Positions 1-16,422 of a DNA stretch of 64,000 nt are shown in pieces; position 1 is the first letter of the stretch, and each line of letters opens with the position of its first letter. Source of the DNA: Agelaius tricolor. Lineage: Eukaryota > Chordata > Aves > Passeriformes > Icteridae. The stretch is taken from assembly GCA_023055355.1 (NCBI GenBank), contig JALJCS010000034.1, positions 758,001-822,000 of the forward strand, written 5' to 3'. Both the position numbers and the translations under genes were made by a program. The notes under the pieces were generated by a model. The model was not told the origin of the DNA. It ran no database searches and was given only the letters and a program-made list of their open reading frames with translations.

Positions 1-681
1 AACATTTAATATTCCACATCTGGTTGCCAAAATGGAAAATGTGTATTATTTGCTTACAGTAGAGGTGGGAATTATTCCTTGCCATAGCACTGGTATGAAG
101 TTTGTTTTAAAACATGAAAGATCCATTTTAGATTCCTGAAAAGAGGTATTAAAATTTCTTGTTAGATATTGCTGATTGTGATTGAAAACCACTCCATTGA
201 ATTACAGTAGAGGGAGATGAAGGACATCTTGCAGCAATGAAAATGGTTGCAAATTTAATTAAAACATTAAATTATTGTTGGAATAAAGGTCATAATCATA
301 AAACCTAATTGAAGGAAGTACATTAGCATGTACCCTAAGGTATCCTTTCCATTTCCAAATATCTATTACATATTTGCCATTTGAAGAGGAAAGAGGTTCC
401 ATTTTATCTGGATGGATGAACGGCGATGGGGAGAAGTGTTATACATAATACAGTGTAAGAGCCCCATTTTTCAAAACATCATTTGCTCCTTGCATAGGTG
501 CAACACTCTGATTTTATGTCTCTGACTGAGGAAATTCCCCTTATTTATTGAGCATCATGGACCTGCATAGGGCAGAGGACATCATATCATGTACTTAGAC
601 TTTTCCCTGTGGAAAAAGTGGAACTTAACTCCCTTTAAATTTGACAAAGCCTCAGTTACCAGCTGTCACCTTGTTACCTAG
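1..681 (+). other. Intron-like DNA upstream of first visible SMARCA5 exon
   Basis: AT-rich, no long open frame. It ends in a good acceptor (pyrimidines then TTACCTAG) directly before the exon at 682. The preceding ISWI exons that encode the Walker A part of the ATPase are not found here and would lie upstream of the window. Confidence 0.5.
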
Positions 682-879
<198 letters not shown>

Positions 880-989
880 TAGTTGATGGTGTAGGGACTA
901 GTAATGTTTAAATATATATGTTTGATATTTGGACATGTCTCACTGTCCTTCAGTTATCAGAAATTGTAAGGGAATTCAAGACTACCAAC

Positions 990-992
990 TGA
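990..992 (+). other. Premature TGA in SMARCA5 copy
   Basis: In exon 954-1085 the frame runs LSEIVREFKTTN, then TGA, then [11 protein letters not shown]. The family has Arg here, so the simplest change is CGA to TGA, a CpG transition. It truncates the protein before helicase motif III. Confidence 0.85.
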
Positions 993-1160
<168 letters not shown>

Positions 1161-1314
1161 TAGTGGTGTCAGTTACTGATAAGTGATAGATTGAGTTGGA
1201 AATGTTTGTTATAAAGCTTTTCATAAAATAGGCCAAATAAGGTCATTTGTTCTTTTACTTCCTGGCCATATGAGAGTTGTATTTGTTCACCATTGTGATG
1301 CTATTGTACCTTGA

Positions 1315-1461
<147 letters not shown>

Positions 1462-2139
1462 TAAGTTAAATCCCAAACAGTTCTTCTAATACTTCTTATG
1501 ATAGACTATTAGGATGAGAGAGATTATTCCACAACTTTTCAGTCAAGCAAAATTAAGTCCAAGGACACAGAACCATGTCAAAGATCATTTTGACCTAATC
1601 TTTGAGTCTTTCAAATAAAGCACATGTATATCCTATGTATAGCAAATAATTTCTCCATATAGGTTGCTTTTTTTTTTTTCAGATTGTCTAACACTAGATC
1701 ATGTATCTGTGATAGAGAATATCTGCTCTTTGATTCATCCATTGACCTGATCAGTGTTTCAGTTTCCAAAATGCATTTAATGGTGAACCTCTTTCAGGTG
1801 CTACGACCATTCCTTCTCCGTCGCATCAAGGCTGATGTGGAGAAAAGCTTGCCTCCAAAGAAGGAAGTTAAAATTTATGTGGGCCTCAGCAAAATGCAGC
1901 GAGAATGGTAATTAATGCATGTGCTTGACTGGGCTGTGGTTCAGGCTCAGAAGGAATGTGCTGTCTGTGACTTGGAGGTTGTGTAGAACTCAATTTATTC
2001 TCTCTGGTATACTCCCAGTTTATTCCTGTTTCTTTCTGACACTGCTATGACAGAACCATGCATGTCAGGGATATTTACCTGATTAAATGAAGAGAAGGGT
2101 GAGCTTTAGACAGTATTTGTAGCCTAAAGACTTATGAAA

Positions 2140-2505
2140 ACTTGCTTAACTTCTTGCTTAAAGAAGAGGAGGTTCAGGAGGAACCTTTTTGCTCTGCACG
2201 ACTCCTGGATGGGAGGGTGCAGCCGAGGGGGTCATCAGCCTCTTCTCCCAGGCAACAGAACAAGAAGAAATGGCCTCAAACTACACCAAGGGAGGTTCAG
2301 GTCAAGCATCAGGAGGAATCTCTTAATGGAAAGGGTTGTCAAGCATTGGAATAGACTGCTCAGACAGGTGGTGGATTCACCATCTCTGGAGGTATTGAGG
2401 AAACAGCTGGATGTGGCACCCAGTGGATGGTGGTGTTTAGCCTAAGGTTGGAACTGATGATCTCAGAGTTCTCTTGCAACCCAATCGATTCTGTGAGTCT
2501 GTGCT
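2140..2505 (+). mobile_element. CR1 LINE 3' fragment in SMARCA5 intron
   Basis: Matches the 3' tail of avian CR1 elements: the CTTCTCCCAGGCAACA block, GGAAATGGCCTCAA, AAAGGGTTGTCAAGCATTGG, GTGGTGGATTCACCATC, GGAACTGATGATCTCAGA and a terminal GATTCTGTGA-like end. Diverged and coding-dead. It lies in the sense orientation between exons 1798-1907 and 2729-2955. Confidence 0.85.
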
Positions 2506-4199
2506 ACATTTCTGACTTGCCCAGAGGCAAAAGAATGACACCCAAACCATGTCCCATGGCTGCCATGATGCTGAGGGCAGGTTCTGTCTCCCACAGGCTT
2601 TTCCTGGCTTACATGTATTCAAACCTTTCCTCCTCCTCCCTCTGCACCAGCAAAAGATGCAGCTTGTAAGTCATCCCCCAGCTTCATTTTAGAGTGAACA
2701 GAAGGGTTTTTTTCTTTCCGTGCTGTAGGTATACCCGAATCCTGATGAAGGATATAGATATCCTGAACTCAGCTGGGAAGCTGGACAAGATGAGACTGCT
2801 GAACATCCTGATGCAGCTGCGGAAATGCTGCAATCACCCGTACCTCTTTGATGGAGCAGAGCCTGGCCCACCTTACACAACAGACATGCATTTGGTCACT
2901 AACAGTGGCAAAATGGTACTTCTAGACAAATTGCTGCCTAAGTTGAAAGAACAAGGTATGCATCTCCTTTCTGGGGTTTTGAGAGTTTTTTGGTTCAGTA
3001 ATATTTTTGTGTATTCTGAGCAAAACCCAGCGGACTTTAGCCAGGATTACTGTTGGTTTCTAGTATGATACCAGCTTGGATCAATAGTCCATTATGGCTT
3101 TTTGTGTTGAAGTGTTTTGATTTCTTTTTTTTTCCCACTTTTTCATCGCAGCTAAGTTCACACCATAAAAACATCATTTGATTGGGGCTTTAGATTTTCT
3201 TTCATAGTTTTCTTAGCTATCTGAAATATAATTATGTAGTATTTTAGCCACGCCTTTGATTTGCCATGAAGGACCATTTCAGATTCAGAGTCCTCATACA
3301 TAGCTCAAGTCAAATCCTGTGTGAAATGTTGGTCTTTCTTGCTGGATGTGATTTTGAACAGTACCTGAGGTTTTTCTGTGTATTCTATAAACACTCAGAC
3401 ATGGGGGAACTCTTGAGTTGTTTTAAAGTTATTTGAGCTTTGAAATGGATTACTGTAAAAGTCACTTGCAACAGAGTTTTTGACACTGGAATAAATTTTT
3501 AGCTCACTATTTTTTGAGTATGCTTACAGTAGTAACTTTGCTAAAGAAGTTGGATGTAGGTTTGTGAGTGGGGACACTTTGCAGGAAAACAAAACCACGT
3601 CCAAACCTCAACCTTCTGTAGTATAGAAGTAAACTGTACTTTGTATCTAGGTATCATCCAAGCAGCTGTGACTGTATAACTCAAGACTGAAAACCAAGCA
3701 ATTCAGTGGTTACTGTGCTTTTTTGATCTTGGTTTCTTCCTGATATCAGGTTTATTGATGAGGTGTTGTAATTAATACTGGACTGGTCTCCAATCAAATT
3801 AGCATCTTAAACAAGAGAGTTCAGTATTAACCCTTGAGTCCAAAGGACAAAAGGAAGTAGAAACTTTGTTATATCCTGTGTTTTACTTAAATTTCTCCAG
3901 TAGACTGGAAATGGTTGAGTGTATATGCATAAAGTACTGAACCTTTTCTTTTTTTTTTTTTATTTAAGTTGTTCTTGGCAGTAAACTGACAAGTACTTAA
4001 GAAGAATTCACTTTATTTCTAGAGATCTTAAATCCAAAACAATCAAATACTTCAAAATTTTATTATTTATACTTGATAATGTTTTTATATTTGTGCTACC
4101 ATCTTACTCTGCCATGTCTGGGAACTTTTTCTTGAGGAGTACAACACAAAATGAAAAGGAGAAGCCAGCCATTAATTAGACAGTGACATATCAGGGTAA

Positions 4200-4550
<351 letters not shown>

Positions 4551-4608
4551 TAAAAATACTACTTGTAAAACATTTTGTTTAACTGATACATTCTTTTCAT
4601 TGATTTAG

Positions 4609-4881
<273 letters not shown>

Positions 4882-5982
4882 TAAGACTAATTTTCAGTTC
4901 AAGTGCAGCTTCCACTGTGTGGAACCATTAGTCCTCAGTCACATTTGGGTTATACAGTGTTTTATGTAGTGGGAAATGCTGGGTGTGTGCTACACCTCAT
5001 AGTATTGTTTAATGCAAATAGCCTACTTGAGTAAGTAAAAATGAATTAAATCTAGGTTGTTAATCCCAAAACTATAAAGCTGTTGTGGGGAGTGGAGGTG
5101 AATGTGTTTTCACTGTTTTTCCTGCGATCTTGAAAATGAGATAAAGAAGAGTTGAATTAAAGTTTTCAAAAACTGCTTTTATGGTGATGGTAATGAAAGG
5201 ATCTCATTTTAGTAACTATCCTTAGGGGTTTTTTTAAGTAGATGTGGATGCATCTCCATCCTGGATACATGTCAAGGACATGAGTGACCACCTAAGAAAG
5301 CAAAGCTATCTAAAAACTGCCAGTGGATTTTTGGATTTTTGGTTGGTTTTTTTTTGGTTGTTTTTTTTTTTTGACAAATGAGGCCTTTCAGAGACAAGTC
5401 TTGGAAATGTCTTAAATTATTTCAGTTAACCTGTGGGTCTCAAGTACTCTAGCAAAAATCACTTCAAAAGAATGATGGAACTGGTGTCTAATAGCTCAAA
5501 TGAGGCAGTACCAGCTACCACTACAGGTGTGTGTTGAGAATACTGATTCTCACAGTGGTTCATGTTTCACTAGTCAGGAGAGGCAGGGTTATTGTATTTT
5601 TCTTGAACTATTCATGGCACTACTGAAGGATTTTGAGAAAGGCAGCTTTTGGTCAGCAGAGAGATGATTTCTTCATGCTTTGATTCTACAGAAGGTTGCT
5701 TAAGGTCAGAAGCATCCAAATCTTCTCCTCTGTGTGATTTAATGAAAAACCCCAAATCCTGCTGCTTTTTAGCTATGACACATAGAGACACACTCACTGT
5801 CAGTGTTATTGAAAAAAAAAACCCCAAACCTGCAATGTAGATAAAAATGTAATATCTTGGGTAGCCATGGATAGCTGTAAACATTTTAGTAACCTGTGCT
5901 GTTCTGTTTTGTAGATTTGTGTGCTGTAAATAATGAAGATCTTAAACCTCATTATGTAGTCATGCTGGAAGGCAAGTGCTGA

Positions 5983-6168
<186 letters not shown>

Positions 6169-6515
6169 TAGGATGAAATTCCCTTCTTCTCCCATTGTAA
6201 ATCATGGTGCAATCAGCCAGTAAGAACCAGTGGGAGTGTTGCTTTTGCCTCATCTGAACTCTGAAGGGAGTTCATGTGCAAAGGCCTCATCCACTTGGAA
6301 ATTTGTTTTACTGTAGGAGTAGGCATTTCCTCACTAACTTTTTGCTTACCTGCCTAGTGGGATATAGTCAGATTTGACTTTTTAAAGCACTCAGTTTCTT
6401 CTTTCACTTTAAATTTAAATGAATGCCTTTCCTTTTTCTAATAGACAGAGAAAAGTAAGGTAACCTTAGTTGACTTGCTTGGAATCAGTAATATGTAGTT
6501 TGTATGTGGAAATAA

Positions 6516-7260
<745 letters not shown>

Positions 7261-7484
7261 TAAGTTTCTTTTGGAGGAATGCCCTGAATTGCATGTTTTA
7301 GTCATACTTATTTAAGAGGTATTGGGTAAAATACAGTGTCATCTATGAAAATAGTTTAAATAACACTTATAACACTTATAATGAAGTAGATGTAGATCTA
7401 ATTTTACATAAAACTTGTAGCTGGTCTCATGATCTTGCAAGACTTAATTTTTGGTTTTGGGGGTGATGGGTTTTGTTTTTATAG

Positions 7485-7601
<117 letters not shown>

Positions 7602-8103
7602 TGACTAATCAAAAGAAATAAATTTTTTCAATATGTATGGTAAATGGCTAAAGCTCTAAGCAACAAATAGGTCTTGAGTCATAAAAACTGCTCTGTTCAC
7701 TTTTATAAAGTGGAGGGACTATCTAAATTTAGAAAAAATTTCCAAAAGACTTGAGACAAACTTCTGTGAGAAAAAATAAGAACAGTATGAAACTTGTAAG
7801 ACGTTAGGGAGGCTAAGATCAAGTTTTTTCTAGTTCTTATTTAAGCAGCTGTAAATTTTCCTGTGGAAGATGAATGCTTTAAACACGTGTGACTTTTTCA
7901 CCAGCCACCTCCTCCCAAAAGACCTCTCTTCCCCTTCTCTCACTGCTCTTTTACTTTTAGAATTCTTTGTGGTGGTTGGTGTGTCTTGCATGGTGTGACT
8001 TTTTTCCCCCCAAGTTAAGACAGTGCATTTTTGTAACAATAATGCTTTTTGTTTGCTCATAAACTTAAATTACTTCTTACAAGCAAGCAGATTCTGGATG
8101 TGA

Positions 8104-8690
<587 letters not shown>

Positions 8691-8988
8691 AACAGTTTAA
8701 TGCAACAGTAGGAGAATAAGTACTTTTCCAGCCTTTCACAGTAATTTAAATGAAATAAAATCATGTTCAGCTGTAGAAGCTATTAGGTTATATTAACAAA
8801 AAGGTGACAGTTAGTAATTATCTGTGAAAAATTAATTCAGTTTTACAAAGTGCAAAACCTTTCAGGTACCTCGTAATCCTGATCTCCCAAATGCAGCCCA
8901 AGCACAAAAGGAAGAGCAGCTTAAGATTGATGAGGCTGAACCTCTTAATGATGAAGAACTAGAAGAAAAAGAGAAACTTCTAACCCAG

Positions 8989-10225
8989 GTATTGTCAGGT
9001 CTTCAGTGAGACTGAAATCAGCCAAAGCTTGTTTTGTGTTTCACAGCATTATGGGAGCATTTCTTGGTCACTGATCGGCATGTGCCGTAGTTAACACATC
9101 TGCACAGTTTGGTTCAGACTGAAAAGAGTTTCCAGCATTAGGTTTGTCATAGGCCTATGTCATAGGATATCTTTGAGGAATGTGCACCAAGGATTCTCCT
9201 GAATCCTAGTCTGGCATTCACTATAGACTGTGATGTCTTTCCATGAAACCTTGCAGAATGGCTGCAGAGCTGGGTGTGCTGCATTCCACATGATTTAATG
9301 CACATATTCTGCCTCAGTTTCACACCCTTATGGAAGTGAATCTTGGGGTCTGAACAGTCAGTTTTCCTAAACCACATCTGGTAGTGGATAGTTCCCCTCA
9401 CTAAAAGAGGGTGTGAGCTGAATAGGTATATAATTAGGAAGCCTGTATATTTAAATGATTTAAAACCAGGTGAATGCTTGATATGCCTTATTTGGATATT
9501 TTATTTACACGTTGTATTTTGGCAGGGGATCGGAATTACAGGACAGGATTTCTTGCTTGCGTAGTAATGAGCTGGAACAGCTCACTGTGGAGACACCAGA
9601 ATCACAGAGGTCAGGAATCAGTACAGTCCAGTAAGCTGTGGCTAAATCACAACATGGCTGGCAGAACTTGCTACTTCCCACTACTTGTAAAAGCTACTGG
9701 TAATATGAAATGAACCTACTTTAGCTCATGACTTCAGCAGTGCTACTTGTGTCTCTGCTGAAAATCACCATCACAAGGTGGCTTTAGTCCTTCTGAGGGA
9801 GAGTGACCATGCAGCGGTCACTGCAATGATGCAATGGCTGAGGGTGTCTGTGAGGCACTTGGGGGGCCTTTTTGACAAAACAAAAGCCATTACACTACTT
9901 TCACTTGAGCAATTTTTTTTTCTTAGAAAGTAATCCCACAGAGAGACTCTTAGGAGGAGGGATTAATTTTTCAGCTGAAAACTTACCAGAAATTACTAGG
10001 TAAATAAAGAACTAGTGCTAGTCATTTTGCAGTATTTAAATAGAGAGACTACAGTGACTGCAGTATAAAAAGAGTTCTACTAAATTAAACTGCAGAGAAA
10101 GAAAAGGTTTAACACTGTGGAATGATGGAAGTGTTACAGGCAATTTCAAGAAACCGGTTGAATCAAATTCGGAGATGGACAAATCCTGAACCTCTGTGCA
10201 ATGTTTCCTCTTGATTGCTGTATAG
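8989..10225 (+). other. SMARCA5 intron without recognised content
   Basis: Between exons 8866-8988 and 10226-10358. I see no repeat family or gene here; short open frames are chance. Confidence 0.6.
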
Positions 10226-10411
<186 letters not shown>

Positions 10412-11436
10412 TGAACTGCCTGAGAACATGGTAACATCCTACTGCTGAGAATTTCTTACACTGCTGTTCTAAGATTTTTGGGGTAGAATTATATTGATGT
10501 ATTTTGGATCTGCTGCTCTGTCTTTTACCATCATTACCGCCTGCACAACTAAGGCTGTACTAAAATGCACACCTAAACTCCTGCTGAGCCACTTCACTGT
10601 ATCCTGAATCTAACTGGGTAGCACTGTCTTCAGTTCTTGTTAATTTTTGCAAAGGGAAATGCTGAGAAACACTGCTTAGCTGAAGAGATTTCCCTTTTCC
10701 TTGTATTCATTAATGAGAAGTTAACCTTTACCTCCTCCTCGAGAGCAGAACTCAGTAAATACATCACGATTGAACCTACAGCCACCACTGGTAACCTGAG
10801 TCTTAACCTCGCATTAGAAGAGATTTTTTTCCACTGTAGTGTAGCTGCAAAGTCCTGGCATTACATTTCTAAAGGTACAGAGCAAGTTGAAAATGTGCAA
10901 AAATCTTGTACAAAAACCCCTTATTTAAACACCTAATGGTCTTTCAGGCACTTGCTTGTCTTCGGGCACTCAGTTGCCCTCTTGCTTCTATTGATAAAAC
11001 TGTATTCTGTTACATCTGTTTTCATTTGAAGAAGCTTTGTTTCCTTTGAGGAGACTGACATACAAAAGTCTTACTGGCCTGTATTGTACCTCACTTAAAC
11101 TGAAGATTCCTATATCTACCCTCTTCAAAACAGCATTTGTACTACTGCAGCACATGGTAGCTGGAAGGGAAGGTTTCTTACCAGCTCAAGGCATGTCTGT
11201 TGTTACACAGCAGTAAGCTCTGGTAAAAGGAAGGAACAGCTAACATCCTTTTTTTAAGGTTAAACCCCTGACTTTTACAATGCATGATAAGATACTAAGA
11301 AGTTGTTCTTTTCTTAGCTGTGTTCTGGGAAAGATGCAATGAACTCCAAGACATAGAGAAGATCATGGCTCAGATTGAAAGAGGAGAAGCTAGAATTCAG
11401 AGACGACTCAGCATAAAAAAGGCTCTCGATACAAAG

Positions 11437-12550
11437 GTGGGTTTGCTCAGTTTCTTTTTTTTTTTCCTGGTGCCAGTGAGGGGAGATGCATGACCCCTGT
11501 CTGACCAGTGCTGCTGATGTATGAAGACATCTTGGGCATGACATTGGTCTCTTTGCATAACACTCAGCAATTTCTTCCTATGGCTTTTCCATCCCATGGA
11601 AGTGCTGTGATGACACCCTTAGCTATGGTCTACCCTGGTGTTTGTAACAGTCTTCTGTATTACAGCACACAGTTCAGAGCGCTGTGTAACTCCACATAGT
11701 ACAGGCCTTGGGGAGGAGCACAGTTCCTTCTGGACACGTGGAACTGAAATTAAGAGAGAGAGAGAGAAATGGAGAGAGGGGGATGAAGAGAGGGAGAAAT
11801 GGGGGAGATAAAGGGATGGAGAGGGATAGAGAGAGGGAGAGAGAGAAATGGAGGAAGAGAAGGGAGAGAGGTAGGTGGGTAGAGCAATAGGGGGGAGAGA
11901 AACATAGGAAAACAGGTGGAGAGAATTGGAGTAAAGTAGAAACAGGTAGAGATGGCAGAAGACAGAGGGAGTTAGAAACATCAGATTAGAGAGCACTTAA
12001 AAAAGACTGATCCAACAGTCTTGGGGAAGGATGGGAGATAGACCTTTTAACATTTCTGCTTTTGTCTCTTTCTGTGGTGCATCATATCCATCCCTTCCAT
12101 AGCTGAACCATTGGGTCTGGACTTTCTGACAGGAATTCAACAGAAAGCTTTTTCAATCTTTTGTCCCCCTAGAAGCAGCCCAAGTTTTTGGGGCAATCTG
12201 TCTCAAAACATTTCTGCCAAATTTCCTTTTAGTTCTCGATGCTGCTCAGGCCCATCAGACTGACACAAAACCCCCTCAGTCATGTCCCCAGCCCCGGTGG
12301 AACGGCTGAGCTCTCTGAACTCCAGCCTGGCACTGTCCCACCGTAATTACATTGCAATTGTAGATAGAATTGTGGCAGGTTCTGGGCCACTGGCTTGGAA
12401 TCCTCCTGAATCCTCAGGGCTGACCATGGCATTTGTCTGTACTTTCCTGTCCCTGGGGCTGATCACTCCGTGCTTCCCAAGGGACAGAGCGCTCGTTCTG
12501 CACGGCTCCTTGGAGCTGAGGGTGCCTGCCCACACTGAGAGATGGGTGAG
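11437..12550. other. Breakpoint region after last SMARCA5 exon
   Basis: The donor after 11436 (GTGGGT) is kept, but no later SMARCA5 exon follows. At 11748-11970 there is a purine-only GAGAGA/GGGAGA tract. From about 12,100 base composition changes and no ISWI sequence remains. The duplicated segment or assembly block probably ends between 11.5 and 12.1 kb. Confidence 0.5.
11748..11970 (+). repeat. Purine-rich (GA)n microsatellite
   Basis: About 220 bp almost free of C and T, with GAGAGA, GGGAGA and GAAATGGAG units. The 125-residue Ser/Pro-rich reading on the opposite strand is only this repeat. Confidence 0.85.
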
Positions 12551-12567
12551 TGAGCGACGCCGTAATG

Positions 12568-12650
12568 TTCAGGTGGGTTCGGCTTATCTAGTTCGGTCGG
12601 GCTTATCTAGTTCGGTCGGGCTTATCTAGTTCGGTTGGGCTGAACGCGGT
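12568..12650 (+). repeat. Three copies of a ~25 bp TTCGGTCGGGCTTATCTAG repeat
   Basis: GGCTTATCTAGTTCGGT recurs three times at about 25 bp spacing, leading into the larger CTCGGC satellite. Confidence 0.75.
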
Positions 12651-12719
12651 TCCGTCGCGTTCTGTTCAGTTCACCTCAGCTAAACTCGGATGGATTCGGC
12701 AAATCGCGGCCAGAGTCGG

Positions 12720-12955
12720 CCGTTCGGGTAGGCTCGGCTGTTGTCGGCTGCTGTCGGCCAGACTCGGCTGTCGTCGGCCACACTCGGCCAGACTCGGCTG
12801 TTGTCGGCTCCACTCGGCCACACTCGGCTGTTGTCGGCTCCACTCGGCCACACTCGGCTGTTGTCGGCTCCACTCGGCCACACTCGGCTGTTGTCGGCTC
12901 CACTTGGCCACACTCGGCTGTTGTCGGCTCCACTCGGCCACACTCGGCTCTTCAG
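12720..12955 (+). repeat. 30 bp tandem repeat rich in CTCGGC
   Basis: Unit approximately ACTCGGCTGTTGTCGGCTCC plus ACTCGGCCAC, about seven to eight copies, nearly exact from 12,790 onward. All reading frames stay open because 30 is a multiple of three. A related CTCGGCTCGC-rich stretch occurs at 39.76-40.26 kb. Confidence 0.9.
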
Positions 12956-12959
12956 CCCT

Positions 12960-13330
12960 ACCTGACTCTGCTCCGCGCTGCAATGGCGGCCGCTGGCAGG
13001 GCCCCGCTCCCCGGCCTGAGCCCCGGGAGGGGACAGAGCGCTGGGACAGCCGCCTCAGCCCGGCTCACCCTGTCCCTGCCCGCCCCCGCGTCCCCCGGAG
13101 CGCGCCCTGCAGCGCAGAACGCGGCCTTTGGGCCAGGAGCGGGGACAATGCCCTCGGCTCGGCAGCAGCGCCGGGAGGCAGCGGGCGGTGCCCTCAGGTG
13201 AGCGGCCGGAGGGGAGGGAGCTGGGCCGGGGGCACCGGGGCCGGGGGCACCCACAGGGGGCCGGGGCTGCTTTGGGCGCTGCTGCGTGGGACCCGCTGCG
13301 GGTGGCACGGCTCTGTCCCGGGCCTTGCGG
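12960..13330. promoter_or_regulatory. CpG island
   Basis: Strongly GC- and CpG-rich compared with both flanks. Contains GC-box-like runs and a candidate first exon (separate entry). A promoter is inferred, not shown. Confidence 0.55.
12983..13197 (+). CDS. Candidate first coding exon, unrecognised gene
   Basis: An ATGGCGGCCGCTGGC start inside a CpG island opens 71 codons and ends at CTCAG followed by the consensus donor GTGAGC at 13198. Ala/Pro/Arg-rich, no domain recognised. A second in-frame ATG (13148) precedes PSARQQRREAAGG. Possible downstream splice-bounded blocks begin at 16423 and 17712, but I could not settle one reading frame across them. It could equally be CpG-island sequence open by chance. 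Confidence 0.25.
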
Positions 13331-16300
13331 CTCTCTGGGATCGTGTGCCGTGGAATGAAGCTGGGGCTCGTCCCAGCTGCGGGAACAGCGTTTTATTGGG
13401 TGAGAAACAGAGTTCACTCTCTAGAATTTTTACACGTTTGTTAAGGGATAAAAGGCAGCGCTGGGGTGCTTGGCTGTTTGCCAGGAGCACCCGGTTCCCT
13501 TAAACCGTGTTCTCTAGATTCTGTTCCATTGCAGTGGGGTGTGCATATTCATTAGAGTTTATACATATTCCAAGAGTCCTTTTCAGTTTAGATGTTCTTT
13601 TGCTTGGTTGGAACCTTCGCGCCATCTTGTGGATTCAACCAATATACTTTATTTCTTCCTGTGGTGCCATCCTGTCTTATTTTCAGTCCCTCGCTATTTG
13701 ATAACGAGGGTCAGTAAATTTTTCCTTTTTTTTTTCAGTGCTCTGGTTTCTGTTTCTGTTATCTTGTGTTTCAGATAAGATTGTCCCCAGCTGTGGGAAA
13801 TCACCTCATTATCTGACACCATTTTCTGAGTTCCTTACGTGTAAAAGCATTTGAACATTTCACAGTCTCTATTATAGTCTATTATAGTATTACAGTCTAA
13901 AATAGTGTCTGTTACAGTGCTGTTTATGAAAGCTGTGCAGTGCATACACGAACTGACAGATGATCCTTGATCCAGAGCAGTAGTTACAGACTGTCCCCTC
14001 TTGGGAGTTTTGTGCTCAATAACAGCGTGCCAGAGCTCAGACATAAATGGCAAGGGCAAGAACTGCATTTGTTCTGTTCCATTCTGGGCTGGGCTGAGCT
14101 CTGTTTGCCGGGAAGCAGCGGGATGGGTGTCCCTGTGCCCACCCCCCTGGGTCCCAGAGAGAAGCTGCTCCTGTGGCTGCAGCTGAGGGGCACTGGGAAA
14201 CCTGAACGGTCCTGATGGAAACCGATGCCAAACCGGGTTTGGTTGGGTTTGGGACTTGCCATTTTCCCCTGATCCGTGGGTTTTGCCTTAGGAAACAGGA
14301 ACTGGGCACCAGGACATTTTGTTAGCCTAGAAGGGAGGAGTTGGTTTGTATTTATTTCCTGAGGCACCTGGATCGATTTGGGTCTCAGTTGGCACCCGAG
14401 AGCCTCCTCTGTGTCCTGGGTGGGGTGGTGGCTACCAAAGGGGTAAAAGGTGGAGCAGGAGGGTGGGTGGAGAGGAGAGCAGTGGCTCTGTGGGGATTTG
14501 CATCTGGAAAGGGCCCTCAGTTTCCTGGCGGGAGTCCTGGAATCAGAGCTGAGAGTGGCTGAGCAGTGAGGATCGTGCAGCTGCAGCGCCGAGAGTGCAG
14601 AGGCTGCAGTGGGCGTTGTCTGCTCGCTCTCCTGATGTCCCATCTCTAATGCTGGGCTGGCACCCAGGCACCTCCCAGGGCTGCACAGCCTCAGGGCAGG
14701 GGTGGTTTGTAAATGTTTTAAATGCTGCAGCAGCTCCCTCAGGCTGGATGAGTGTGAGGATATCCAGCTCTGCCTTCGGGCTTGGAGCACGGCAAGGGTG
14801 CAGGGCTCACGGTCAGTCTTGTTTAAACACTTGTAATAGCAAAACATTTTAAAGCAGAGACTGTGAGGCAATAACAAAGGCGAGTGTGTGGCAAGGATAG
14901 GTCCGAGGTGTCTTTATTAAAGATCCACACTGCTGGATGTTGTGTCAGAGCCCTCTGGGGACAGAAGGTGTCCCCAGAGCTTCATGAAGCCCTTGTTTCC
15001 TGCTGGCAGGGCAGGGGGTGAGCCCAGCCTCGGGGGCTGTGTGGCTCCTCCTGCCTGGAGCAGGGACAGCCCGTGGGGCTGAGCCCCAGAGGTTCAGTTG
15101 CTGGAGCAGGTGGGGATCTCTTTGTGCCTGGGAATTGTCGCTGCTGCGTTCCTGTCCCAGCTGCAGGGTTCCCTCAGAGCCCGTGCCCTGCAGCAGCACT
15201 GGGAGCTCCTGGGCTGGGCAGGGAGCAGCTCTGGCCTGGGGCTCTCAGTCCCATCAGTGCCCATGGAAAGCCAGCTGGGTTTGTTCTGCTGCCATCGGCC
15301 TCTCTGCTGTGCCAGCCTCGGTGCCAGGGCACAGAGCTGTGGGAAGGCTCCATCCCATCTGTGCCAAGCGCTGCCAGCGCTTCCAGCAGCGCTGCTGGGG
15401 CACCAAGGGCTGCCTTTGGAGCCTGGCTGGCACAGAGGGTGACACACTCTGCCCTGCAGCACCCAGCTGCATCCCACAGCTGCACAGTTCAGCCAGCAGG
15501 GAGCAGAGTCAGCTCTGGGCCCAAACCAGGTTTTGTCCCCCAGAGAGCCCCTGAGCTTCCTGAGGCAGCACACAGATGTGCCCTGGCCTTTGGGGCTCAT
15601 GGTGAGGGCTGCCAGGGCATTGTGATAAGGCTGAGCTGGAGCTTTCTTAGAAAAGCCATCAGCTGTAAGGAGAATCTCTGGCAAACAGGTGGCTGGGCAC
15701 TGGCTGGGAGCAGGTCCTGGCCTTTTCTCTTCTTTTCTTTAAGCTGTTCTTAAGAGGAGCCCAAAACTGCAAAATGGAAAGGAAGGGGGCTGTGGGGGTG
15801 AAAGTTGCTTTGCATTTTTTGAAGTGTTGCTGTGGATTTTGGTGTGTCAAGTGGCACTACCAAAACAGCATTGGAATAACCAAACTTCAGGACTCTGCGC
15901 TTAATTCCTTGAATGTGTTTGTGTGGGTGCAGGAAATGCCAAATCCCAAAGCAATTCCATGTCTGTAACTTCAAGTGCAACATCTTTAAAAGCAAGTGCT
16001 CAGTGTGGGCTTTCCATGTGGGTGCAAATGGCCCAAGGCCTTTCTTGTGTCCCAAAAGCAAAAACCCTTTCCCTGGGAGGTTTTGGAGGGGATTCTCTTT
16101 GGGATTTCTTGTGGTGCAGCATCCCGGGTGTCCCTTCCTTTGTGCCAAGTCCAATGGGAAAGGATGGAATGGCTGCCACGTGGGCTCTGGGATAAAAATG
16201 GTTCTGTTCAAATGAGGCAGAGAATGCAAGATGAAAAATGGGCATCCTTTCATTGTCTGAAATAGTCAGGAATAAAAGTGCTGGCAAAGGACACGTTTGT

Positions 16301-16422
16301 GTTTGAATTGGTGTCACCTCTCCTGGGTAAAACCCCATAGTGAGCCAGCAGAGCAGAGCTAGGAGAGCTGGGATCCTTGGACTTCCACAGTGGACTTAAT
16401 TTTCTTTTCTCCTCTCTTTCAG
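13331..16422. other. Unannotated stretch
   Basis: Moderately GC-rich DNA with many short open frames on both strands, as expected from composition. No domain, repeat family or convincing exon chain recognised. A GCGCCATCTTGTGG block at 13,618 resembles a YY1 site. Confidence 0.4.

Noticed and set aside
12666..12983. Repetitive Trp/Ser/Gln protein on the minus strand
   Set aside because: Translation of the 30 bp CTCGGC satellite.
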